From assembly GCA_930367215.1 (NCBI GenBank), contig OV884056.1:234475127-234539126 (forward strand): a stretch of DNA of 64,000 nt. Reading direction: 5' to 3'. The notes below the pieces were generated by a model that worked only from the letters and a program-made list of their open reading frames with translations, made no database searches and had not been told where the DNA came from. Position numbers and translations under genes: made by a program. Source of the DNA: Pollenia angustigena. Taxonomy: Eukaryota; Arthropoda; Insecta; Diptera; Polleniidae. This document shows positions 1 through 11,928 of the stretch, piece after piece. Numbering within the stretch: the stretch's first letter is position 1; every line of letters begins with the position of its first letter.

Positions 1-1918
1 TAAAAATTTTGATTTTTGAAAAGGCTGCTCCTTACATCTATCTTATCGTAACTTTGGAACGACGTACTCGATTTTGTTGTGCAATCCGTCAAAACATTTT
101 AAGTTACGCCAGATTTAAGTTTTTCATTTATTTTTGTAGTTATTGACGCCGATGTGGCAAAAAAAAAAATTTTTTCTTCTAAACTAGATCTTAAGGACAA
201 GGTTAACGTCTTATTTTATTTATTTTCTTAGGAAATTTAAAAATTTTTAAGTATTTTTCAATTTAATGATATTATGCATTTTAATTATGTATATTTATTT
301 ATGAATCTGTTTCTTATTTATTTGCGTCTTATTTACATTATTATTTACATCGTGTAAACAATAAATTTAATAAGGTGTCGTCACTGGTTTACTGTCATGA
401 ATACAGTGGTAACTTTGCAAAAGAACTACCCGATAGTCTGGGGCATTGATTAAAGTAATCGATCGTAATGGCAATCACTATATAATCAAAAGCTTGGTTT
501 TGTACATTAAATTAGCAAATCACTCTTTTTCAATCCAAACTTCGAGCAAAGAAGTTACAAAGTAAATGGTAAAAAAATTAAATTTCAATTAGTGATAAAA
601 GAGCAAATAGTGAGGTTATATATATTAACTATAATCAATATAAAATTAAATTGGAAAATACATATGTATGTATTTCTTTCGTCTTTGGAATTGAAAAAAA
701 GGTAATAACTTTCATTGAAAGAATTATAAATCAAACAAAACCTAAACATTTTTGTTCAGAAATCATTTGGCAAATATACCCACATGGTACTTTCTGAGCA
801 CAGGCGCTGAAGGGCAAATAATATTTAACTTAAAAACACCCTATTTTCAAATAAGGTGAAAAATAAAAGAGACCCTAACTTTTTAACATTTTTCTGTTGG
901 TTACCTGGGGAAAATTTGCTCCAATAAATTAAGACTTGCACCCTTAAATATCAGGTAATAGTTTCAATTAATTCAAATACTCAGTTTTTTTACTTTAGTG
1001 TTTCATTTTCTGTTTAGGTTTTTGATAAAAAAGAGTGTTATAACATTAAACAATTTTGACTACCGCTGTCTCGAACAATTTATTTAAACACACCACAAAA
1101 TCGAAGTAGAGTGCGTATTACAAGTGGTGACGTCATCATTGTGCCAAATTTATTAAAGATCTGCTCCACGAAATAAAAGCTTAAAACAAAAACTCGTTTT
1201 GCAAGCATTGCAGTGTGAGAGGTCAAAAGCTCCAACCCAAGAGAAGTGTGCAATTTAAGAATTTTTTTTTTCTCTACGTACTTAATAATTATGCTTTAGG
1301 CGAATGTAACCCATAAAGACACCTTATTAACAATGTTATATTTTTCTACTATAATTTAAAAAAAAAAAAATTAAATACAAAACTAGGACCTAAAAAATCC
1401 CTTAACTAATAATAACGTATTTAGTGTTATCCTAAAACTTTCACAAAAACATACAAAAAAAAAAAACTTATTACTATAATAATTATTCTAAACTTCTTAA
1501 ATTTTCGGTAAAATGTACAATAGTTCCTAAGCCTCAAAACCTTTAGCATATCAATAATAGTTTCCGTTTCCTATTATACCTAATTTATCCATTTCATACC
1601 ACACTATAAATTTTCTATAGTAATTAACATCTTCCAACAACTTAACATAATAATCTAATCCTAACCAAACTTAAACTAACCTTAATGAAAGCCTAATATA
1701 CATATATAAAATACCTTTATTATCTAAGCTTAATCTAAAATTAAATGTAAAACATTTCTAGTAAGGTCTGTATAGAAAAGAATACCTCTATGTATTTATA
1801 TCTTTTAAATTAACCAATTCCAATATCATTTAGAAAATATGCAACTACAATTTTAACATCATAATTATTACCCAGTGTATGCAGAATGTTCGAAGAGGCC
1901 TCCGAGACATCGTAAAGC
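1..1918. other. AT-rich DNA, no gene seen
   Basis: This stretch has many A/T homopolymers and no reading frame of convincing length or composition on either strand. I see no tRNA, no clear repeat partner in the window, and no terminal inverted repeats. It may be intergenic or intronic DNA. Confidence 0.5.
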
Positions 1919-2367
1919 TGTTATGATACTTGCTATATTTTGTATTTTTTCTATATTGGAGAACAGTACAAATATATTTGCATAGGAAAACTGACTAAGT
2001 GTAAAGAGTATGATTATATCATAAAAAATCTTGAAATGTCAAACAAATATACATGTGTTATCGATAAATAATCTAAGACTGTCAAAAAAAAATATAAAAT
2101 GTTTTAACTTAAAATTGACATTTCCAGATTAATTGTTAGTACTGTTGCCAATTTTTTTAGTTTTTGATGGAAAGAAACGGTTTTTAACTTTTTTTTTTTG
2201 CGATTTTCAGCTTTTATGACGGTTTTTTTGTGGGGGCAAAACGTGGGCAGTATTGTTTGTTTTGTTTACATTTTATCAAATTGTATTTCTTGTGCTTTCT
2301 CGCATTTGTTGTTTCATTCAGTCAATCCTAAAAAAATCCAATACAAAAAATAGCAAGTATCATAACA
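1919..2367. mobile_element. MITE, about 450 bp, TGTTATGATACTTGCTAT ends
   Basis: The left end reads TGTTATGATACTTGCTAT and the right end is its inverted complement. The match runs for about 28 bp with very few mismatches. The interior is AT-rich and has no coding potential. Length and structure fit a non-autonomous DNA transposon. I could not identify a clean target duplication, so the superfamily is open. Confidence 0.6.
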
Positions 2368-2862
2368 CCTTAAGCAACATTTAATATTTTTTTAATCAAC
2401 AAGTTTGGTGAGTGATCGAACCTATTTATTTTTGTTGTATTTCTTGCATATTTTCACAAAACCAATAACAGAAACAACAACAATAATAATCATGAATTAA
2501 AGTAAAAGAGTAAGCAAATGTTCTCTTATGTTTAGCAACATAGTTTTGATTGTTTTTGTTTCTGATTTGACGTAACAAGGTTTATGTTCATATCTACATA
2601 TGAATATATTTTAATAATTTTGTCTTTTGGCATTTTATTTTAAAATGGGAAGTATCCCTTATTAAAAATCTTTATTTTTAAATATTTATATAAAATTTAT
2701 CATCGAAGATAAGTCTATAATTTAAAAGAATTTGAAGCTAAATTTAAGAAAGAAGTTTATCTAATTCGCTATGAACTTTATTAAATGAATAAATTTTGTA
2801 ATTTTTTAAAATGGATTGCTAGACGTTAACAATCTTTTCTTACGGATGTAAAATGAATTAGG

Positions 2863-3024
2863 ATGACATCGTTTACGGGTTTCAGCAAACTTTATGCCAC
2901 TGAAACATTAGGTTGGGAGGGCAATGAGGCATTGGCCCCAAAAACATCTTGGGTATTCTACAATCAGCAAGGTGATGTGACAATAGTTTTGTTTCTTCGA
3001 ATAAGTACAATAGTTTTGCTTTAA
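2863..3024 (+). CDS. candidate short coding exon, unknown product
   Basis: An ATG at 2863 opens a 53-codon frame whose first 36 codons have balanced amino-acid use (it begins MTSFTGFSKLYATETLGW) and local GC content well above the surroundings. After codon 36 the frame meets a plausible splice donor, CAAG|GTGATG, with GT at 2972-2973. Beyond that the translation becomes low-complexity (I, V, L) and stops at 3022-3024. The pattern suggests a first coding exon of about 109 nt (2863-2971, ending in phase 1) continued far downstream, which would make part of this window an intron. I do not recognise the peptide. It could also be a chance frame or an exapted repeat. No acceptor exon was identified. 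Confidence 0.35.
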   Translation: MTSFTGFSKLYATETLGWEGNEALAPKTSWVFYNQQGDVTIVLFLRISTIVLL

Positions 3025-3600
3025 TTTCGTTTTTAATTAATTTAATTAGTATTTTGCAGTTTTCCCCTATAACAGAGGCAAGGGAGTATTAAATTATTAT
3101 GTATACAAGTACAAGTCAGTTTTGTGCGAATAAAGGGTATTAGCTGACAAGAACCCACCCTAAGCAGACTGTTAGCTAGCATGCTGATAACTCCCAATTG
3201 TCATAGCTACTTATCTTTAAAAATAATATTTTATTAACTAGAACTAGTGCACATACTTTTTTCCAATTTTATAGTGACTTTAAACAAGCTATACTGTTAG
3301 CAAATATTTTGTCCACTTGTACATTACAAAACACAAACAACAATTAAAGGCCTTTATGTCGAAATTTTTATATGTTTTTACAGGGACCGAAGTAGGTATC
3401 AAATAGTGTTGCAATTGCAATTGCGAGCATAGGACAAAACAATGAACGACCATTTGAGGAAAAGTCCGCTAGATTGGTTACCTTTTTGGGTTTAGAATTT
3501 AGAAAATTTTTTTTTAAATTGTAATAGAATATCTTATAGTCCCTGTTACTTCGGTGCTTTCAGAAAGGTACTTATCAATTTTTAAAAACTGCCATCTAAA
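3025..3600. other. AT-rich DNA, no gene seen
   Basis: There is no supported frame here. A weak inverted arrangement of a GGGACCGAAGTA-like motif near 3363 and 3538 may mark a decayed short element, but it is too degenerate to annotate. Confidence 0.4.
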
Positions 3601-3644
3601 ATAACGTGCGTATAAACATACGTCTCATACATTTAATAAAGTGA

Positions 3645-3790
3645 CAAGAACAATGAACTGTAGCCTTATAAAAAAAATAATTAAAGTTTTCCTGCACAAG
3701 TACAAACATTCAGTCGATTGTAATATCGATAGTGAAATCTGAACTATCGATAAATATTGATGGTAGAAAATATCGATAGTATCCCAGCAC
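3645..3790. repeat. TATCGATA-containing repeat, uninterrupted copy
   Basis: This sequence is duplicated at about 5955-5985 plus 6986-7090, where the second copy is split by a 996-bp TIR element. Shared landmarks are GAACTGTAGCC, a run of A, then ACAAACATT.AGTCGAT and several ATATCGATAGT motifs. The copy here shows what the pre-insertion site of the 5988-6983 element looked like. TATCGATA is also the binding motif of the fly factor DREF, but its presence here is probably just repeat sequence. Confidence 0.65.
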
Positions 3791-4631
3791 TAACGTCTTC
3801 TAGTCTCTTTGACATTGATTCCACCCATTTTTAAGTTTGCTCAGTAGACAATTTTGGCCACTCTTCCTGCAGAATTCTCTTCAGAGAGTGCTTGCTGCTT
3901 ATATTTTTTTTTAATTTGTCTGTCCAAATGTTCTCAGATGTTTAATTGAGTTGATATCGAGCGACTATTGGGCTAATCCATCAGTCTTAGGACGTATTAC
4001 AAAAGCCAAACCTAGCACGCTTCACTTTAGATACTGTATTTTTCCGTTGAATTTCTTATTTCTACTTTTATTACGTTTATTTTTTTTGTCCAACTTGCTT
4101 TTGTAAACTTTTGGAGCAACGTATTTTTCACAGATGACAGCAAGCTTGAAGTCTTATGAAATTTGGCAAAGTAGAAATTTAACTTTTTTTAAGTTTACAT
4201 AACACTTTTTATATTGGAAAACAAGCTGTACACTTTATTTTGACGCTCACAGTATAGTTATATTTTATGTTAAAAAATATTGTTGTTTTTGAAAAACATC
4301 GATTCAGACGATATTTTGGCATTTTTTGTAAATAAATATTTTTTATTTATTTATCTGTTTTAACAACGATATTATAGTTTTCAACCTTGATTTTTTTTTT
4401 ATTAAATAAATAAAAGAAAATTTAATATTTGGGATATTAAAAACTTTTAAACAAATATTTAATGCAACAGTATCGAAAAACTAGACGATATATTTTGTTT
4501 TCTTTAAATCCAGACAATGTGATCTACTGTCTACAGGCAAAATAGCTGTTTTTTTTTTTTTTTTGTTTATTTTACAGCAACAACAACAAAGAAAACATAT
4601 TTATAGGTTTTGTAGTTGATTTAAATAAAAA
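3791..4631. other. AT-rich DNA, no gene seen
   Basis: Long A and T runs and no convincing coding frame on either strand. No repeat partner was found in the window. Confidence 0.4.
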
Positions 4632-4981
4632 CCCTGCAAATAATAGGACCAGTCCACAAGGGACCAGGACTAGTCCAAAACTAACCCAAACGTATGGAAA
4701 AAACCTGGTGTATTTAACATTACGATGTCCTAGGAGAGGACCATATAACCTACCTTTGGACCACTAAGGAGTAGTTTTAAAACTACTCCATGGTATACTC
4801 AAGAGGATTAGTTTTGAAGTCGTTTAAAAACGAAAGCATGTCGTTAAAAAACGAAGACATGTCGTCTCACTACAAACACTTTTTAACAATGACATGGTCC
4901 ATGCTTGCATTACATCGGAACAGTCCATGGAGTAGTCCATTTTATCAAAATGGATTAGGTGGTCCAATTTTATTTGCAGGG
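4632..4981. mobile_element. MITE, 350 bp, CCCTGCAAATAA ends, intact copy
   Basis: The element begins CCCTGCAAATAATAGGACC and ends with the inverted complement (GGTCC...TTATTTGCAGGG). Its interior has repeated GGACCA/TAGTCC words. A second copy in the opposite orientation lies at 7101-8531 and is interrupted by a hAT-ended element. A 72-codon open frame inside it is repeat sequence and not a gene. Confidence 0.65.
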
Positions 4982-5109
4982 AAGCATTGCAAAAAAGCAG
5001 AGGAATAAATTGGTAAGCACCCTATAGCAGGTTTCGTAGAATATAAATATATTTATTTCCTAAAGATGCCGGGTAAATCTATCTATTACCAGAAGAGTTA
5101 TGCCAAAAA

Positions 5110-5260
5110 CATAAAATAGGAATGGGCCAAAAATATCGATATATTAAAATATCGATATTTTTAAAAAAATAATCGATATATTTCGCCTATATTTTAAATA
5201 ACGATATATCGGTGTATCGATATTGAAAACCGACTATCGAATTCGATATTTTTTAAAGTC
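5110..5260. repeat. cluster of palindromic ATCGATAT motifs
   Basis: At least six ATCGAT-centred palindromes occur within about 130 bp. They belong to the same motif class as 3727-3780, 7020-7090 and the ends of the 7365-8466 element. Density this high suggests a degenerate TATCGATA-rich repeat and not chance. Confidence 0.5.
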
Positions 5261-5370
5261 AGTCTTCATTTAACACTCAAAATTTTAGCCGTTTTTTAAA
5301 TGTTGTTTTTAAGAATTGGCATCACTGCATCTTATATTTTTTTAAACTAATATGAAGATCTATAACTCCC

Positions 5371-5541
5371 GTCTACAACTGACATGATTTGCTGTTATAA
5401 CATGATGTTATGAAAGCGTTGTTAAAACTTTTGCATTAACAACCATGTTATAACATGAAAAAACCTCTAACATGATGAGTCCATACTTAAAACTAACATC
5501 ATATTAGTGTTAATGTTGAGCATTTCATGTCAGTTGTAGAC
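5371..5541. mobile_element. MITE, 171 bp, GTCTACAACTGACATGA ends
   Basis: The left end GTCTACAACTGACATGA is matched exactly in inverted complement at the right end. The interior contains several palindromic TTATAACATGATG-type words, so the whole element could fold into a hairpin. No target duplication was evident. Confidence 0.65.
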
Positions 5542-5987
5542 TGCATATAAAGATAAGCATTTAAAAGAAGAAGAATTAAGAAGAAAGCAGGGTTTTCACA
5601 TTGCAGATTTCAAAATAAAACCAGGAACCGTAACAGTTATTCCTTTTTCCATTAAAGTCGGATGAAAACAGTTGTTTTTTGATTTTAATTTTTTTGAACA
5701 AAAATAAAAAAATAACAGTTATTTTTTGGTTTGTTTTTTTTTTAACAACAATAACTTATATTTGGATTTTTATCTTTTCGATCAAAAATAAAAGTTGTTC
5801 TCTAAATAAATGTACGTGTTTTAATAATTTATAAGACCCCCCTTCAATGTACCAATCAATCAAGTCCGTTTGGCTGGCTGGTATACACTAAGCAAAGTCT
5901 GTATTTCTAGATTGCAGTCGATTGTGTCGACTGCTGGCCCATACTAGTACGATCAAAACAACGAACTGTAGCCGGATAAAAAAACTA

Positions 5988-6983
5988 CACAGAAAAAATT
6001 ATTTTTCCAATTCAACCAAAAAATTTGCAGAAAGAATCAAAAAATTTTTGTCTGAAATCGGTCCTATTAACAAATTCGCATATTCAAACAATTTATTTGC
6101 ATTTTGTCTATTGAAAACACTGATTTTTTCAAACAAATAATTTAACTGAATCAAACAAAAAGTTTACTGAAATTCATATAAATTTCAAACAAATACTTTT
6201 GCTGAACCAAACAAAAAAGTTTTTGCGCAAGCAATGCCGTGCACACAAGCAAGCACTGTGGAGAAGATGAAGGAGAGCAGAGCGGCCGGCTGGCTTTGCG
6301 ACACATTTTTTGTTTGCACTCAATGTTTTTCTTCATCACTCACTGTTGCTGCATCCTTTCCTTTGCTAATGAAGAAGAAATGTTGTAACCAAAGACGGCG
6401 GCAGACCGACTCGGTATGCTTTTCGCCATCATTATATTTTTGTATTTGATGTATTTAACTAAACAGTTTGAAAAAATTTAATACGGGATTTTGTTTTTTT
6501 ACCAACATTGAAACCAACCAAAAATTTATTTTGTTCCTTATAATGTTGTTGTTGTTTCTGTTGTTTAAAAAGAGTGAAACGTTTTTTTACCTGGTATTTT
6601 TTTGCTTTGCTTTTACTACAAGCCTCGCCATGCCATTTTATCATATTTCTTATTGTTGCACTTTTTTAAAGCGTCCAAAAACAGACTGTATGTGTTTTTT
6701 GTTGTAGTTCTTATATTTCACATAAAGAAGTGTTGCTTACGATCAAATAAAAAAATGCAAAAAGACGACAACATTAAAAAGCGTTAAATATTTCATACAA
6801 AATTATGAAAACTTGCAATCAATAACGCGTATATTATATTTTTGAATAGTTGTCAACATTTTTGTTAGTTAAATAAAAATCACTCAAAAATGTTAATTGA
6901 ATCCGTAAAATAATTTGTAGAAATCAAAAAAATTTTCAAACAAGCTTTTGTTTAAAAATAATTCGGCAATAATTTTTTCTGTG
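5988..6983 (+). mobile_element. TA-flanked TIR element, 996 bp (CACAGAAAAAATTATT family, copy 1)
   Basis: The ends are CACAGAAAAAATTATT and its inverted complement, bordered on both sides by TA, as expected for a Tc1/mariner-type target duplication. Two further copies lie in the opposite orientation at 33251-34245 and 47777-48697. All share a GC-richer core (AAGCACTGTGGAGAAGATGA region) and AT-rich arms. The small open frames in it are not conserved between copies in any way I can see, so I treat it as non-autonomous. The uninterrupted paralogue of its host repeat is at 3645-3790. Confidence 0.7.
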
Positions 6984-7364
6984 TAGTCAAAATTTTCTTG
7001 CTCACGTACAAACATTTAGTCGATAGTAATATCGATAGTACCGATAGTGAAATCCGAACTTTCGATACATATCGATAGTAAAAAATTTCGATATCCATAT
7101 ACGCAAATAATATTGGACTACTTGATCCATTTTGATCAAATGGACTACTTTCAACATGGTCCGATGCAATGCAATCATGGACCATGTGATTGTTAAAAAG
7201 AGTTTGTAGTGAAACGACATGTCTTCGTTTTTTAACGACATGTTTTCGTTTTTAAACGATTTCCAAACTAATCCTCTGGATTAGTTTTAAGACTTCTCCT
7301 TTGTAATGCAGAGCTTGTTTATAGGGACATCGCAATGCTGAATAGACCATGTTTTTCCCATACA

Positions 7365-8466
7365 TAGGGATGAAACGATACGAGTAAATACAAGTACATA
7401 TTCGATACTCTTATATAAGAACCAAGTATTTTAGTAATCGATACTTAGCAACCGAGTACCAAGTAGTATCGGTAAAAAATACTCGGTATCGGTCAAAAGT
7501 AATCGTTTCACTTTGGTATTGAAATTAATCTTAAATTTTTTAATATTTTCCAAAGCTGGAGCAGCAGTAACGGTATCAAGAAACCGTTTGACCAGTAAAC
7601 ACCTATAAACCACATATCGTCTAGGTCCATTTCCTCAATTTCTGGCTATAGGAAGTCCGTTATCATCTCGCGATAGCGAACACCATGTACGGTAATTGCA
7701 TGGCAGACCTCATTTTCGAAGAAGTACGGCCCGATTACGCCGCCAGCCGCAGAACTAACATCCCATTTTCTACATACCCGGTTTGCTGAAATTTGGGCAC
7801 AATTCTCCCGATTGTGGAAGCATCATCACGATGTGCATGAAATGCATTTTGATTGAACGCCCATTTTCGTAAAAGGCGTTTATAATCTTATAAGATTAAT
7901 TAACGTGCTGCTCAATTGTGTACCTCTAAATGATAGAAGCTGTTAAATACTGAAACAAAGAAAGGTCAATTTAAGTTGCGCAAAAGCCTTGACGTCAAGG
8001 TGACTCACAATTAGTGGATTATGGTTTTTCCATCCTTTATTATATATTTATCAATTTAAAAAGAAAATACATATTGACATTTAAAATAAATTCATAGTGA
8101 CATTGTTCATTTCTGGAATAAAAGATAAATAAAAGGTTGTTATCCTGAACGTTCTATAAAATTTTGTTTCCTAAGATAAAAAAGATCTTTCAAAAGGAAA
8201 TTGGTACTTGGGGGTAACTAAAAGTGGTCTCAATCTTTACACTGTTTGTTTTGCACAAAATTCTCATGGGTCTATTGTTTTGTATACATAGTACTAAAAC
8301 ACTAATAAGAACGTTTCTAAATGCTGCTTTCTATTCTTTTATGATACAAACCGATACAAGTAAGTATCGATACATTTTTTTCGATACTAAGTAGGTATCG
8401 ATACTTTACGAGCGATACCACATCGACTAAAAGTATCGATACCTTAGAGGTATCGTTTCATCCCTA
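7365..8466. mobile_element. hAT-type element, 1,102 bp, with 8-bp target duplication
   Basis: The ends are TAGGGATGAAACGATAC and the inverted GGTATCGTTTCATCCCTA. They are flanked by CCCATACA (7357-7364) and CCCATGCG (8467-8474), an 8-bp duplication with two differences. Both end regions are rich in TATCGATAC words. An 8-bp duplication plus a TAGGGATG-type terminus is typical of hAT elements. The interior holds a mariner transposase relic, not a hAT gene, so the element is either a non-autonomous hAT derivative that captured or was hit by a mariner. Confidence 0.65.
7613..7880 (-). pseudogene. internally deleted mariner/Tc1-type transposase relic
   Basis: On the minus strand, two pieces of a mariner-like transposase can be read. 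The upstream piece (about 7880-7770) contains FHAHRDDASTIGRIVPKFQQTG, a typical N-terminal DNA-binding segment. The downstream piece (about 7750-7615) contains GGVIGPYFFENE and then VHGVRYREMITDFL, followed by PEIEEMDLDDMWF. In the family this lies just before the QQDGA catalytic aspartate block. The first catalytic aspartate region and some 80-100 residues between the two pieces are missing. A TAG interrupts the reading after ITDFL, and the two pieces are out of frame. It cannot make an active enzyme. Confidence 0.65.
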
Positions 8467-8531
8467 CCCATGCGTCCCTTATGGGCTACATTTGACATGC
8501 GTGTATGGACTTGTCGCATTATTTGCAAGGT

Positions 8532-9484
8532 GTGTTCAGATAATTAAGAGAGCATCTTACAACACCTACAAACATATCCGTTAAGTACAGCAGAATTTGG
8601 GGCGCAAATATTCATGGAAATTTAAGAAGAAGCACTTGTAAGCCGCATAATCTAGGTTCAACTGATCCAGTGGAAAAAGATTAATTCATATTAATCGGAA
8701 ACCTTTCATTTTACCGTTTTTTTTTTTTTTTTTTTTTGAAGAGTGTTTCTGTTGGGACTATAATGCTTTCAAAATAGTAGTTGGTGGGCATCCTACACTT
8801 TAAAGTATATACATACATTACAGCTTAGTTAATGGTCTGTTATAGTCAAAGCTTCTAGAAAACTCATTTTTAAGTAGATGAAAAAAAGTATTCTTGTTTG
8901 GTGCACCAATAAAATACACAATTATTAAGTTTTACAAAAGCGGAGCGGGTAATACTAGTACTAAAACAAAAATTGGTAAGTTTTGTGCTGAAAAAAGTAA
9001 CCAAAATTTAAAACCAAAAATACACAATACACAAGACACATGAGACCGGAGCAAAAACGGAAAAGTTCCCGAATTGAATTTAAATCAGAGATCTGCAAAA
9101 CACCGCACATGTGCGAATGCTCTCACACAAATAAAGAGAGCATGAGAAAATAATTTGTATTTTTACTCGAAAACACTGAACAAACAAAAACAATTACGCT
9201 CAAAAATAAACAACCAAGAGAAACAAGAAATGTAAATGTATGTGTTTGGCGGACTCTGATTTAAATTAAAAAAAAATTAATATCAAATCGGAGAATATCT
9301 TCCGATTGCTTATGGCTTTCGTAATTTACTAATGTAATCAGAATTTTAACAGATACACGAAAAACCATAAAAGACGATAACAATGTAAGATCGACCTTTA
9401 TGCAAGACAACCTTGTGGTACAGTGTGAAAAAAATGTCAAACTATTTATCACACTCCACAGTGCGGCCGATTGCCAAAAAGCTG
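8532..9484. other. no gene seen
   Basis: AT-rich sequence with a long T run near 8710. I see no coding frame or repeat partner. A 120-codon open frame on the minus strand (9261-9623) runs across a MITE border and into another repeat, so it is not accepted as a gene. Confidence 0.4.
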
Positions 9485-9572
9485 CACGCAGAGAAAAAAT
9501 ATGGTTGGGCATGGTTACGGCAACAACACTATGTTTAATGTAACAATATATTGTTGTCGTACACAAATAATT

Positions 9573-11928
9573 TTTATTATACCCTTCACCACAGGTGGAA
9601 AAGGGTATATATAAGTTTGTCATTCCGTTTGTAATTTCTACAATATTGATCTTAGACCCTATAAAGTATATATATTCTGGGTCCTTATGAGGAGAGAAGT
9701 TGATTTAACGATATTCGTCCGTCTGTCCGTCTGTCCGTCTTACGCTTGATATGTGTTTTCCGGGAAAACCAGACATGATAGCGGCTAGGTTGTTTTACAT
9801 TTATGTCACATATAGTCCACCATTTCGTGCTATTGAAATTCAGCAAGATCGGTCCACAAATGGCTGAGATATGATAAAAAAACCACGACTGCCTCTAATT
9901 TTTTCCAAAAATCCCTTGTTGTTGTATTTTTATTGCTTTTTTCTGTATATCTGGAGAACGGTAAGAGCCAAAGTTTCCAAATTAGGTACACACATTTAGG
10001 TTGTCGCAGGATTGGCGAAGTGGGCGTGGTACCTCCCGTACAAAAAAAATTAAAAATTGTATAAAAACCTAAATTTTAGGGCTGTCATATGTCCTATGGG
10101 TATGACTTATATACCAAAATATCGGAAATTTTTAGTAGAACATATTTTATAAAGAACTCGGGAAAATCGGTTCAGATACAAAAAAGTTATGACCAAAATT
10201 AATTTTTTTTTTTTTAAATACCCATTTTCGGTAACCATGGATCTTCCCGAGTCCAAGTTTTATAACACAAATAAATGGTAAATTTCTTGCTAAACACGTC
10301 GGTATATAAATCTGTCAAATCGGTTAAAAAGTTATAATCAAAATACTGAAATCCCAAAAGTTACTCTTTTTATACACCACCACAATTAGTTGTGAAGAGG
10401 GTATATTAAGTTTGTCATTCCGTGTGAAACTTTTTTATTATTCATCTCAGACCCTATAAAGTATATATATTCTGGGTCCTTGAGTAATTTTAAGTCGATT
10501 TAGCCATGTCGGTCTGTCTGTCCGTCTGTCCGTCTGTTGAAAACACGCTCACTTTCGAAAAACTCATAAGAAATAAACAAACTTGGTGTCAAATTGCTTG
10601 TAGTTATCCTAAGCAGTTTGGGATTGAAATCCAGCAAAATCGGTTTAATAGGATCTGAGCTATGAATCAAAATGTGGAACCACCACCTAAAAAAAATTGA
10701 TAATTTTGTTACAAAAACTAAGATGAATGGTGGAAAAATGCACAGAATGATATAAGATTTTGCAACAGTTCGTTTTATTTAACTGGAAATCACGCTGTAA
10801 AATATCTTGAAGATCCGTCCATGATTTATGCTATGCCCCATATAAGCCCTACTCCCGGAAAACAGTATAGTAAGCCTAAAACCCTAACTAACAATGCTAT
10901 CATAACAAATTTTGGCACGTCACAGTTAAATAGGACTAGAAATGAAACTGTTAAGTTTCGTGAAGATCGGTCCATAATTTACCATAGGCCCCATATAAAA
11001 CCTACTTCCAGAAAACAGTTTAGTACGCCTAAATCCGTAAAAAATAATGCTATCATAACAAAATTTGGTACATCACAGTTTTATTGAACGAGAAATAAGA
11101 CTTTAAAATTTTGTGAAGAACGGTCCATCATTTACCATAGGCCCCATATAAACCTTACTCCCGGAAAACAGCTTAGTAAACCTAAATCCGTAAAAAATAA
11201 TGCTATCATAACAAAATTTGGAACATATAAGTTTTACAGGACTAGAAATAAGACTGTGAAATTTCGTGAAGATCAGTGCATAATTTACCTTAGGCCCCAT
11301 ATAAACCTTACTCCCGGAAAACAGCTTAGTACGCCTAAAAACGTAAAAAATAACGCTATCATAACAAAATTTTATACATCACAGTTTTATAGAACTAGAA
11401 ATGACACTGTGAAATTTGGTGAAGATCGGTGCATAGCTTACCATAGGCCTCATATAAAGCCCACTCTGGTAAAATAATTAAATACGCGGTAAACATTCTT
11501 CCAGTTTAGCTTCATATGGCCAGAAAAAATGTTATGCAATTTTGTGATATACGGTCCATAATTTTCCTTATATTCCATTTTAGAAGCCTTTTGAAATTTA
11601 CTGCAAACGCTTAAACTAATTGAACCGCTGTATTGAAATTTATGTTTTTTAATACCAGAAATCGTTCTGCAGAATTTGGGATGATTGGTTCATAGCTTAC
11701 CATGGCTTTTATATAATTTGTTCTCTTGAAAATCATTTAAGTTCATCTTAAACTGATATTCTACTCAAACTTTTTAAAATTGATTCTGATTGTCGATCAA
11801 TAATTTTATATAGGTCTAAACCGCAACAAATTTTAATGCAGATGTCTGATATTACTCCTAAAACATTCGAAGTGTTGGTGGAGGGTATCAAAGATTCGGC
11901 ACAGCCGAATATAGCACTCTAACTTGTT
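9573..11928 (+). repeat. dispersed GTCCGTCTGTCC-type repeat, two units joined
   Basis: Two units start with a TATACCC..CACCACA..GGTGG..GGGTATAT hairpin-like word (9577 and 10370). Each then carries TTTGTCATTCCG, CCTATAAAGTATATATATTC and a stretch of GTCTGTCCGTCTG. The second unit continues into a tandem repeat and ends near 11928 with GGGTATCAAAG...CTAACTTGTTTTTAT. Fragments of the same family lie at 36013-36590, 43490-43900 and 45526-45720. A related but distinct family is at 19503-20163. No protein is encoded. I could not assign it to a superfamily. Confidence 0.6.
10760..11480 (+). repeat. internal tandem repeat, about 153 bp x 4-5
   Basis: The word GAAGATCGGTCCATAATTTA and variants recur at 10809, 10962, 11114, 11268 and 11421, a period of 152-154 bp. 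Each is followed by GCCCCATATAA, a CCCGGAAAACAG-type word, then GCTATCATAACAAA. Units have diverged by point changes. Short open frames here (for example 10821-11087 and 11256-11477) are repeat artefacts. A lone diverged stretch of the same unit is at 43550-43880. Confidence 0.75.

Larger units (their letters stand above)
7101..8531 (-). mobile_element. second copy of the CCCTGCAAATAA MITE, split by a hAT-ended element
   Basis: Positions 7101-7364 and 8467-8531 together form a copy of the 4632-4981 MITE in reverse orientation. The outer ends read CGCAAATAATATTGGAC and ATTATTTGCAAGG. The split falls in a CCCATACG-like word that is continuous in the intact copy, which identifies the inserted block as 7365-8466. 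Confidence 0.6.

Noticed and set aside
9261..9623. 120-codon open frame on the minus strand
   Set aside because: It crosses the end of a MITE and the start of a dispersed repeat, and its translation matches repeat words found at 20959-21228. No homology or gene context.
10821..11477. Plus-strand open frames with repeated YHRPHIKPTSRKQ-like peptides
   Set aside because: The peptide repetition comes from the 153-bp tandem DNA repeat. Frames break between units, as expected without selection.
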